Source: SHZI01 sp041396045 (GTDB taxonomy: Bacteria; Pseudomonadota; Gammaproteobacteria; Steroidobacterales; GCA-2729495). Taken from it: DNA of 64,000 nucleotides. Position numbers and translations under genes: made by a program. Below the pieces are notes generated by a model. The model saw only the letters and a program-made list of their open reading frames with translations, searched no databases and was not told where the DNA came from. Position 1 is the stretch's first letter. Each line of letters begins with the position of its first letter. This document shows, one piece after another, positions 1-8,318 of this stretch. The stretch spans positions 1 through 64,000 of the forward strand of contig JAWKZI010000007.1 in assembly GCA_041396045.1 (NCBI GenBank), in the 5' to 3' direction.

Positions 1-2261
1 CTGTATAAAGTCGACACCGATGGCGCGAAGCGCCTCGAAATCGGCCTGTGTCTCAACCTGCTCCGCAATCACGCGGAAACCAAGGATGCGCGACACCCCG
101 GTGATTGCACTCACGACCTGATGGTTCAGTGAATCAGGCCGCAGATCCCGGGTGTAGCTGCCATCTATTTTCAGGTAATCGATCGCGAGCTCGCGCAAGG
201 TCGTGAACGACCCCAGACCACTGCCGAAATCGTCGAGTCCGAACTGGCAACCGATACCGTGAACCACAGCGACGAAGCGACGGGCCTGGTCGAAGCGCTC
301 CATGACTGCGGATTCGCTGAGCTCGAAACAGATCCGGTACGGGGGCACCTGACTGTGATCCAGGCAATCAACAACAAAATCCAGAAATCCGTCTTCGGCC
401 AGTGCCTGGGCAGACAGATTGATGCAGCAACTTCGCTCATCAGGCAGGCGAATGGCACCATGACTGATGGCTGACAGCGTGGCCTGCACCACCCACCGGT
501 CGATGCTGGCCATCAAGTGATAGCGCTCGGCAGCCGGTATGAACTGGCGGGGTGCGATCAGCCTGCCGTCATCGTCGATCATGCGCAGCAGGACTTCGAG
601 CGCGGGCCCGCGCGTCACGCGCCCGGCCGTGGACACAATGGGTTGTGTGTGTATTTCAAAGCGCCCTTCGCGCAAGGCAACCTGAAGCTGCCGTAGCCAG
701 TGGATATCGCCACGCTGCCGGGCAGAAATCTCGTCGCGTGCCGAGTAAACATGGACCCGCCCCCTGCCCTGCTGCTTGGCTATATAGCAGGCAGAGTCGG
801 CCGCACTCAGCAGGTCCTTGAGATTGCCGGTTTCGCGCGAAACTTCGACCAGACCAATGCTGATACCGACAGTGAATATGTGGTCCTGCCAGACAAACCT
901 GTAGTCGCGCACCGCATTGCAGACGTCGTCGGCAATCTGTCGGGCCTTGTCCAGCGGACAGTGTATGAGCAGCATGCCGAATTCATCGCCACCAATCCGG
1001 GCCACGGTATCCGAGTCCCGCACCTGCTCCCTGATGAGCTTGGCAATCTCCCGCAACATGTTGTCGCCGGCGAGATGCCCACAGGTGTCATTGACGGCCT
1101 TGAACCGGTCAAGATCCATATAGCAAAGCACCGAATTCACCGAATCTTCGTGGCCCACCTCCAGCGCCTCGGCCAGCTGTCGCTCGAATTCCGTGCGATT
1201 GATCAGCCCGGTCAATGAATCGTGCGCGGCCTGATACGAGATCCTGCGCGTCAGTCCACGGATCTCGGTGACATCCCTCATGAGAATGACGGCCCCGGCC
1301 AGCGGATCCCCGCTCCAAGGATCGGCGATGCCGTCAGTTCAACGGATAGCTCGTGGTCACCCTCGGCGGAGACCATCAACGCCCGGCGCCCCAGGCCGAC
1401 CTGCCGTCGTTCGGTAAGACAACGGGCTACCGGATCACCCAGATCCTTGCGGTCGGCCTCGTCGACCAGCGTCATGAGGTCTTTCATCCGCTTGCCAATG
1501 GCTGCTTCCCGGCTGCTGCCGGTCAGCTTTTCGGCAGCCGCATTCATGTAGTCGATTACACCCTGGGTGTCTGTGGTAATGACGCCTTCGCCGATCGACT
1601 CCAGGGTGATCTGGGCCTGCTGCTTGCCTCTGCCGAGATTGGCTTCCAGGTTTTTTCGATGACTCACATCACGGGCAATCGACAGGATGGCCTTCTGGCC
1701 CCGATACTCAATATTGGTACCGGCAGCCTCCACCCACAGGCCACCTTCGGTTCCCGAGATCAGTTGAATTTCATAGCGCTCCGGTACGGACTCGCCCGCC
1801 AGCCGCCCACTGATGTTCTTGCGGGTCATGGCTCTGTAGGCCGGGCGCACCAGATCCGTGACCGGACGGCCAATCAGTTGCGCGGGAGTCAGGCCCAGCA
1901 GGGCGCCAGCCGCGTTGTTGGCAAAAATCACGCGATCGCGGTGCACCAGAACGACTTCCGGCATGGTGTTCGCAAGGTCCTGAAACAGCGCGTCACGTCG
2001 TCGCATCTGGCGATCTTTGGTGCTGAGCGCATCAAACAGGTGATTGACGTTGTCGCCCAGCCTGCCAAGTTCCGGCAGTTCATTGGCTGGCAGAGACACG
2101 CGCTTGCCAAAGTCAGCCGCTTCAGCCGCCTCGACGATCTCCCGGTTCAGCAATTTCACGCTATTGGCGTATTTGCCTCGCGTGCGCCACAGGTAAACTC
2201 CGGCTGCTGAAAGCCCGATACAAATTACGGCAAGTGCCAGGATTAACCACGTCTGGGTCAT
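1..2261 (-). pseudogene. PAS-PAS-GGDEF-EAL c-di-GMP signalling protein, frameshifted and cut by the window edge
   Basis: The first frame (2261 down to a stop at 1278) encodes an N-terminal membrane helix (about residues 5-25) and two PAS-like segments, and reads ELTASPI near 1325. From about 1320 the homologous protein continues in another frame, starting PWSGDPLAGAVILMRDVTE. That frame stays open to base 1. It carries a GGDEF domain (RIGGDEFG near 1000) and an EAL domain with EVLLR in place of EALLR (near 595) and a DDFGSG motif (near 215). An intact protein would be a membrane-bound diguanylate cyclase/phosphodiesterase. The two frames do not join, so the gene is either truly broken or carries a sequencing indel. 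The remaining EAL C-terminus lies left of the window. The neighbour pcm is divergent. Confidence 0.8.
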
Positions 2262-2465
2262 TCTATTTATGTTGTCGGGGAGTCAGCCGGGCACTGCTCC
2301 TCACGGATTTCTGCGCTGGAAAGGCGCGCGGACCGGCCTCGCGGACGTCTTGAAGCATAGCGGATGGTCATTCATCGAGCGTTCAAGTCACCATAATCCG
2401 TTGAGCGCCTATTTGAGCCATAATCTTGTTTGATTCCCACTATCTACTTACCCTGAACGGCTCTG

Positions 2466-3122
2466 ATGAGTATCAATATCGAAGTTGCACGCACCCAGAT
2501 GGTGAACCAGCAGGTGCGCGCGTGGGACGTCCTGGAACCGTCCGTACTGGCCGTCCTGTCCGCGGTTCCCCGGGAACAGTTCGTTCCACCCCGCTACCGG
2601 AGCCTGGCCTTTGCCGACACCGCCATTCCGCTGCCCGGTGGCCAGGTGATGATGACACCACAGGTCGAGGGCCGGCTGTTGCAGGCGCTGGACATCAGCG
2701 GAACAGACCAGGCGCTGGAGGTAGGCACCGGATCCGGCTTCCTTACCGCCTGTCTGGCCCGATTGTGCGGCCAGGTGACCAGTCTGGAGATCCTCCCGGA
2801 CCTGGCTGACAGCGCCCGGCGCAATCTGCAGACCGTTGCAACCTGGAACGCCGACGTGCGATGTGCGGACATCTACCAGTATCGCCCGGACGAACGCTTT
2901 GATGTAATTGCAGTCACCGGTTCGATTCCACAGCCAGACGACCGCTTTCAGGGCTGGCTCAAGGAAGGCGGACGGTTGTTTATCATTACCGGCGAAGCGC
3001 CGGCAATGCTGGCCCGGCTGGTGACCCGCGATGGCCCGGATCATTGGACGGTCACAACGTTATTCGAGACCTCGTTGCCGCCATTGTTGAATGCTCCGCA
3101 ACCACAACGCTTCAGCTTCTGA
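2466..3122 (+). CDS. pcm: Protein-L-isoaspartate O-methyltransferase
   Basis: This is a 218-residue class I SAM-dependent methyltransferase. It contains the SAM-binding glycine loop LEVGTGSGF at about residues 79-87, and the family N-terminus with MVNQQVRAWDV. Members methylate isoaspartyl residues in damaged proteins in the cytoplasm to start their repair. The length matches the short Pcm-like proteins often found directly upstream of tolC in gammaproteobacteria, where the repair activity is inferred rather than proven. The start at 2466 gives the conserved N-terminus. tolC follows 47 bp downstream on the same strand, so co-transcription is likely. Confidence 0.8.
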   Translation: MSINIEVARTQMVNQQVRAWDVLEPSVLAVLSAVPREQFVPPRYRSLAFADTAIPLPGGQVMMTPQVEGRLLQALDISGTDQALEVGTGSGFLTACLARLCGQVTSLEILPDLADSARRNLQTVATWNADVRCADIYQYRPDERFDVIAVTGSIPQPDDRFQGWLKEGGRLFIITGEAPAMLARLVTRDGPDHWTVTTLFETSLPPLLNAPQPQRFSF

Positions 3123-3169
3123 CTAGCGAACGATCTGCCACGCTGCACACGCCTTTGGAAGGGATTTTA

Positions 3170-4681
3170 ATGAGAAGAGTACTGATCCTGCCAGTAATTG
3201 CCCTGTTAGCGGCCGGCTTGCCCGCCAGCCCTGCGTCGGCCGATTCCCTGCTGCAGATTCTCGAAAAGGCAGTGCGCAGCGATCCGCTGATTCGTGAAGC
3301 AGAAGCCAATCGGCTGGCCAGTCGCGAAGGCAAGCCTATAGCACGTGGTGCGCTGTTGCCGCAGATCAATGGCTCTTACAGCTGGCAGAATGCAGACGCC
3401 CGCGGCAGCAACGCCTTCAGCCAGGCAGTTGACAACGACAACGATCCGAGTACACCGCCCGTCCCTACAATTTTGACGCGCGGCTTCAACAGCTCACGAT
3501 CAGACACACTCCAGTGGCAAGTACAGCTGACCCAAAGCGTGTTTCGCTGGGATCAGTGGGTGCGTCTGGGCCAGGCCGATCGGCAGGCCGCACAGGCGGA
3601 TGTCGACTACCAGGCCGCTCAGCAAGACCTGATGGTCCGGGTTGCCGAGGCCTACTTCAACGAACTGGCCGCCGAGGATTCCCTTGCCTCGGCACAGGCC
3701 TCCAAGGAGGCCATAGGCCGTCAGCTGGAGCAGTCGAACAAGCGCTTCGAGGTCGGGCTTATTGCAATCACGGACGTGCAGGAAGCCCAGGCCGCCTACG
3801 ACCAGTCGATTGCAGCCGAAATTCTGGCCAAACGAACACTCGCCAATACCAAGGAAGCCCTGCGGGCCATCATTGACGAATACCCCGCCGAGCTGTCCAA
3901 GCCGGCACTGGAAATCCCGCTGGCCGTGCCGGTCCCGGCTGACGAGGCCCGCTGGGTAGACATGGCGATGCAGCAAAACCGCACACTGATTTCCAGCCAG
4001 ATTGCGACAGAAATTGCCAAGGACGATGTCCGGCTGGCTCGCAGCGGGCACTACCCCTCGCTGGACTTTGTAGCCGGCCACTCCGATGTCGATGTCACTG
4101 GCAGTCAGCTGACAGGCTTCAGACCGAGTGCCGGCTTGACCAACCCGGCACCCTTCGTCCGCAACCCGAACGACTTCACGACCATCCAGGACAGTTTCGG
4201 CCTGCAGTTGTCAGTACCCATTTTCAGCGGTGGCACCACGTCGGCCAAAACCCAGCAAGCGGTGTACAAACATCGTGCCAGCCGGGAACGCCTGGAACAG
4301 ACCGCGCGCGAAACCGAGCGCAAGACCCGGGATGCTTACCTCGCGGTACTTTCCGACATTTCGAGCGTGAAGGCACTCAAGCAGGCCTTCGAGTCGGCCA
4401 AGACCGCGCTGAAGGCAACCGAAGCCGGTTATGACGTGGGCACGCGGACCACCGTCGATGTGCTGAATGCACGGCAAGCTGTGTTTACAGCCGAAACGAA
4501 CTATCTCCGCAGCCGCTACGACTACCTGATCAATGGCCTGCAGTTGAAGCAGGCCGCCGGTTCGCTGTCGACCGCGGACATCAGCCAGATTGACGCCCTG
4601 CTGACCAACACCGGGCCTGCGTTGCCTCCGCAGGTCGATCCGGGCTCCACTCCCGCCACACCCGGCCAGACGACACCATGA
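3170..4681 (+). CDS. tolC: TolC family outer-membrane efflux channel
   Basis: This 503-residue outer-membrane factor begins with a clear signal peptide (MRRVLILPVIALLAAGLPAS, then ASADS). The two long repeats rich in Ala, Gln and Glu are typical of the TolC alpha-barrel, and the protein ends in a Pro/Thr-rich tail. It would form the trimeric channel through which type I secretion and RND or ABC efflux pumps export substrates. The reading frame is open upstream to 3044, but that start would overlap pcm and put 42 residues before the signal peptide. ATG 3170, preceded by GAAGGGA, is therefore preferred. No pump subunit lies beside it. The MacAB-like system at 40963-45226 is one possible client. 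Confidence 0.9.
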   Translation: MRRVLILPVIALLAAGLPASPASADSLLQILEKAVRSDPLIREAEANRLASREGKPIARGALLPQINGSYSWQNADARGSNAFSQAVDNDNDPSTPPVPTILTRGFNSSRSDTLQWQVQLTQSVFRWDQWVRLGQADRQAAQADVDYQAAQQDLMVRVAEAYFNELAAEDSLASAQASKEAIGRQLEQSNKRFEVGLIAITDVQEAQAAYDQSIAAEILAKRTLANTKEALRAIIDEYPAELSKPALEIPLAVPVPADEARWVDMAMQQNRTLISSQIATEIAKDDVRLARSGHYPSLDFVAGHSDVDVTGSQLTGFRPSAGLTNPAPFVRNPNDFTTIQDSFGLQLSVPIFSGGTTSAKTQQAVYKHRASRERLEQTARETERKTRDAYLAVLSDISSVKALKQAFESAKTALKATEAGYDVGTRTTVDVLNARQAVFTAETNYLRSRYDYLINGLQLKQAAGSLSTADISQIDALLTNTGPALPPQVDPGSTPATPGQTTP

Positions 4682-4733
4682 GGGGCTCCATGACCGGGTC
4701 CATGACCGGCTACAAGACCGGCACCGGGCTGCT

Positions 4734-5996
4734 CTAGCGAACCAGCGGGTCCACCAGCGCCAGCAGCCGCTCCAGAGCCCCGCGGTTAGCCTCAATGGCA
4801 TGCCGGCCGGCGGTACCTCGTCGGCGGCGTTCTGACTGATCGGTCAGCAGCCAGCCCAGTTCTGTGGCCAATGCCTGCCCGTCCTGAACCAGCAAGGCAG
4901 CGCCGCAATCGACCAGCAATTCGGCAATATCGGTGGCATTTTCATTGTGTGGGCCAGTCAGCACCGGCACGCCAAGAGCGACCGGCTCCAGCAGATTGTG
5001 CCCGCCAATGGGAACCAGACTGCCACCAACGAAGGCGACATCGGCGGCAGCATAAAATGTCGTCAGTTCGCCCATCGTATCGCCTAGCAGTACGCTCGTA
5101 GAGGTCTGGGCAAGGGTCCCGGTGCTCCGGCGCACATAGCTGACGCCGCGGCCGTCAAGCAAGGCGGCGACCTGCGGAAATCGTTCCGGATGGCGTGGCA
5201 CCAGAACCAGCAACGCCGATGGATAGGCTTCACACAGCCGCTGATGAGCGTCCAGCGCCGCAGCCTCCTCGCCGTCGTGTGTGCTCGCGGCAACCCATAC
5301 GGGCCGGTTCGGCGCATGTTGTGCGCGTAGCGCCTGTCCGAGGCGCGCTATCCCGGCTGCCAACTCGAAGTCGAACTTTATATTGCCGGTGACATGTGTA
5401 CGGGCGGGATTGGCGCCCAGCGAGCGGAACCGCTCTGCATCGGCCTCGGTCTGGGCCGCGATCACGATGCCGTTTGACAACGCATCGCGAAACAACGGTA
5501 GCAGGCGACGGTAGTACCGGACGGACCGGACTGAAACCCGGGCGCTGGCCAGCACCAGCGGCACCCCGCGCTGCCCACACTCGTTGTACAGGTTGGGCCA
5601 AAGCTCGGTCTCCATGATGATGGCGAGCGAAGGCCGGGCCCAGCGGAAGAAGCGTCGGACCGCTCCGACCATGTCGTAAGGCACATAACAGTGGACAACG
5701 GCGTCACCAAACAGTGCGCGCACCCGTTCTGAGCCGGTTGGCGTCATGGTGGTTAAGACCAGCGGCACGCCCGGATGGCGCTTCAGCAGGGCGCGTACAA
5801 GAGGCGCGGCCGCCTGCACTTCACCAACGGAAACGGCATGAACCCAGATGGACGCGTGATCCAGGCTCCGCATGCCAAATCCGAACCGCTCGGCAATACG
5901 GTGGCGATACCCCGGAACGCTGATGCCACGCCACATCAGGTGCAACAGCAGAAAGGGCACTGCGAGGTAGGTCAGGGCTACGTAGACAACCCGCAT
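4734..5996 (-). CDS. waaA: 3-deoxy-D-manno-octulosonic acid (Kdo) transferase
   Basis: This 420-residue protein starts with a membrane anchor (residues about 3-24) and continues with the GT-B fold of Kdo transferases. Motifs include WVHAVSVGEV, METELWPNLY (with the catalytic Glu region) and a nucleotide-sugar-binding GGHNLLEP segment near the C-terminus. The enzyme moves Kdo from CMP-Kdo to lipid IVA on the inner leaflet of the inner membrane, a step needed for LPS. It starts 17 bp after the hldE stop, so the two LPS-core genes form one transcription unit. Length and motifs are normal. Confidence 0.95.
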   Translation of the reverse strand: MRVVYVALTYLAVPFLLLHLMWRGISVPGYRHRIAERFGFGMRSLDHASIWVHAVSVGEVQAAAPLVRALLKRHPGVPLVLTTMTPTGSERVRALFGDAVVHCYVPYDMVGAVRRFFRWARPSLAIIMETELWPNLYNECGQRGVPLVLASARVSVRSVRYYRRLLPLFRDALSNGIVIAAQTEADAERFRSLGANPARTHVTGNIKFDFELAAGIARLGQALRAQHAPNRPVWVAASTHDGEEAAALDAHQRLCEAYPSALLVLVPRHPERFPQVAALLDGRGVSYVRRSTGTLAQTSTSVLLGDTMGELTTFYAAADVAFVGGSLVPIGGHNLLEPVALGVPVLTGPHNENATDIAELLVDCGAALLVQDGQALATELGWLLTDQSERRRRGTAGRHAIEANRGALERLLALVDPLVR

Positions 5997-6013
5997 CCGG
6001 AATGCCGAGCCCG

Positions 6014-7447
6014 CTACTTTGAAGGTAGTCGCTGAACGGCCTCGACAATAGCCGTGGTGGAGCGGCCTTCCTTGAAGCTCAATACTTCTACAGAACCGCC
6101 ATGTTCCAGCACGGTACGTGCTCCTGCGATGTTGTCCGGCCGATAGTCGCCACCTTTGACCAGCACATCCGGCAATACTTCACTGACCAGTGCTTCCGGG
6201 GTGTCCTCGCTGAAGGGTACCACCCAGTCGACGGCAGCAAGACCTGCCAGCACGGCCATCCGGTCGGCCAGCGGATTGATGGGGCGTCCGGCCCCCTTCA
6301 GCCGGGTAACGGAATTGTCGTCGTTCACCGCCACCAGCAACCGGTCTCCGCGCAATTTTGCTTCCTCCAGATAGGCCACGTGGCCTGCATGCAGGATGTC
6401 AAAACAGCCATTGGTCAGGACGATGCGTTCGCCACGTCCACGCGCCTCGGCGGCCACCTCGGCCACCTCCGAACGGGTCAGCAGACCGCGGCCACCCCGG
6501 CCGTGCGCGTGCAGGGCGAGCTTGAGCTCCGATCGCGTCACGCTGGCAACGCCAATCTTGCCGACCACCAGCCCGGCGGCCAGATTAGCCAGGCTGGCGG
6601 CATCCAGCAGGGACAAGCCAGCACCAAGCCCGGCAGCCAGGGTCGCGATCACCGTATCACCGGCACCCGTCACGTCGAACACCTGGCGTGCCCGGGCGGG
6701 CAATATCACCGGCTCACTGTCAGCGGTGATGACTGCCATACCGCGCTCACCCAGTGTGATCAGCAATGCGCCCACATCCAGGGAGTCGCGGAGCGCGATG
6801 CCCTGCCGCGCAATGTCGTCGAGGTTTTGGGTGCTGCCGGTCACTGCCTCAAACTCGGCCAGATTCGGCGTCAGCACGGAGGCACCGCGATAGCGGGAAA
6901 AGTCGGTTCCTTTGGGATCTACCAGCACCGGCAAGCGGTGTGCGCGGCACTGTTCGATCAGCGCACCAACCTGGCTCAGGCTGCCCTTTCCGTAATCTGA
7001 CAAAATGCAAATCGATGCGCCCGACAGCCGACGTGCCACCACATCCTGAACCGGCAGCGCATCGTCTGCGCTATAGCAGTCCTCGGTATCCAGCCGGATG
7101 AGCTGCTGATTGCGACTCAAGACCCGCAGCTTGGTAATCGTGGGGCGCGTGGCCGACTCAATGAAGTCTACTTTCACGCCCTGCTTTTGCAGCAGCGCGA
7201 CCAGGGCGCTGCCCTTGGCGTCCTTGCCGACAATACCGGCAAGCGACGTCCGCGTACCAAGGCTTGCGAGGTTCATGGCCACGTTGGCTGCACCACCGGC
7301 GCGTAGCTCAGAGCTGGTGACCTGCACAACCGGGACTGGTGCTTCGGGCGAAATACGCGAAGTGGGGCCGAACCAGTACTCGTCCAACATCACGTCGCCG
7401 ACTACCAGGACCTCGACATTGCTGAAGTCAGGAACGGTGAAAGTCAT
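6014..7447 (-). CDS. hldE: Bifunctional heptose-7-phosphate kinase / heptose-1-phosphate adenylyltransferase
   Basis: This is a 477-residue fusion. The N-terminal PfkB-type kinase domain (about residues 1-310) has GAANVAMNLA and the catalytic DVTGAGDT motif. The C-terminal cytidylyltransferase-like domain (about 340-477) starts with TNGCFDILHAGH. The protein phosphorylates D-glycero-D-manno-heptose 7-phosphate and then adenylylates the 1-phosphate, supplying ADP-heptose for LPS inner core. It lies between nrdJb (50 bp upstream) and waaA (17 bp downstream). The domain order and length match the E. coli-type fused enzyme. Confidence 0.95.
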   Translation of the reverse strand: MTFTVPDFSNVEVLVVGDVMLDEYWFGPTSRISPEAPVPVVQVTSSELRAGGAANVAMNLASLGTRTSLAGIVGKDAKGSALVALLQKQGVKVDFIESATRPTITKLRVLSRNQQLIRLDTEDCYSADDALPVQDVVARRLSGASICILSDYGKGSLSQVGALIEQCRAHRLPVLVDPKGTDFSRYRGASVLTPNLAEFEAVTGSTQNLDDIARQGIALRDSLDVGALLITLGERGMAVITADSEPVILPARARQVFDVTGAGDTVIATLAAGLGAGLSLLDAASLANLAAGLVVGKIGVASVTRSELKLALHAHGRGGRGLLTRSEVAEVAAEARGRGERIVLTNGCFDILHAGHVAYLEEAKLRGDRLLVAVNDDNSVTRLKGAGRPINPLADRMAVLAGLAAVDWVVPFSEDTPEALVSEVLPDVLVKGGDYRPDNIAGARTVLEHGGSVEVLSFKEGRSTTAIVEAVQRLPSK

Positions 7448-7497
7448 GCAGCAATTATGGCCCGGTTACAGCCAGCAGCTGCCCGGCAGGAGCCGGA

Positions 7498-8229
7498 TCA
7501 GCCGCATTTGGAATCGCCGCAACCGAGGCAGGTCATGCAGCCATCCATGTAGACCACGGCAGCAGCACTGCAGGCTCCACAGATCTGGGCACCTGCGGGA
7601 TACTCGCTGCGGGCAAAGGCATCTTGCTGCCGCTGCTGGTCTTCGTACTCCCGGCGCTTTTCCTCAACCAGCTTCCGCTTGTGCTCGTCGAGGGAGTCCG
7701 GTGGCAACAACCCGATGAACCGCAGGTGTTTTTCCACAATATGGCCGAGTTCGGCAATGATCGACGGCATGAATTTGCCGCCGGGCTGCCAGTAACCGCC
7801 ACGCGGGTCGAATACTGCCTTGAGCTCATCAACCATGAACACGACATCGCCACCTTTGCGAAACACGGCTGACATCAGGCGGGTCAGTGCAACAATCCAC
7901 TGGTAGTGGTCCAGATTCTTGGAGTTGATGAAAATCTCGAAGGGCCGGCGTTGCTCATACTCGGTGCCCGGATTCAGGATCACGTCATTGATCGTCACGT
8001 ACATCGCGTGATCGGACACTGGCGTCTTGACCTTGTAGGTCGAGCCCTGCAGCATTTCGGGGCGCTCGAGCTTCTCGTGCATCCGTACAACATTGCCTTC
8101 CGTTGACAGGCGCCGGGGACTCGACCCGTCGTTGCCGCCAGTTGGGCCACCCTTCCTGGCACCGGCCTTGTCGTCGGCTGCTTCAACCCGAAAGCCGACT
8201 ATTTTCTTGTCGATTGAAATTTTAGCCAT
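7498..8229 (-). CDS. nrdJb: Class II ribonucleotide reductase, small C-terminal subunit
   Basis: This 243-residue protein carries the TSCPD-type region of B12-dependent ribonucleotide reductases (TYKVKTPVSDHAMYVTIND) and ends in a cysteine-rich tail (CGAC, CMTCLGCGDSKCG). That tail would shuttle electrons to the active-site disulfide of NrdJa. Split NrdJa/NrdJb pairs are known in Pseudomonas. The frame is open to 8250, but ATG 8229 has GGAGAG six bases upstream and is preferred. It lies 89 bp downstream of nrdJa, and that gap contains CAGGCGGCCA twice. It should work only as a complex with NrdJa. Confidence 0.88.
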   Translation of the reverse strand: MAKISIDKKIVGFRVEAADDKAGARKGGPTGGNDGSSPRRLSTEGNVVRMHEKLERPEMLQGSTYKVKTPVSDHAMYVTINDVILNPGTEYEQRRPFEIFINSKNLDHYQWIVALTRLMSAVFRKGGDVVFMVDELKAVFDPRGGYWQPGGKFMPSIIAELGHIVEKHLRFIGLLPPDSLDEHKRKLVEEKRREYEDQQRQQDAFARSEYPAGAQICGACSAAAVVYMDGCMTCLGCGDSKCG

Positions 8230-8318
8230 CGCGCCTCTCCGTCTATACATGGCCGCCTGCTTTGTGGCCGCCTGTTTTCTGTGTCTGGTGTCCGGCCTCT
8301 TGCAAGTGAAGTGACCAG

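Noticed and set aside
1109..1318. Separate small gene on the minus strand
   Set aside because: It lies in a different frame across the GGDEF region of the broken c-di-GMP gene and has no domain of its own.
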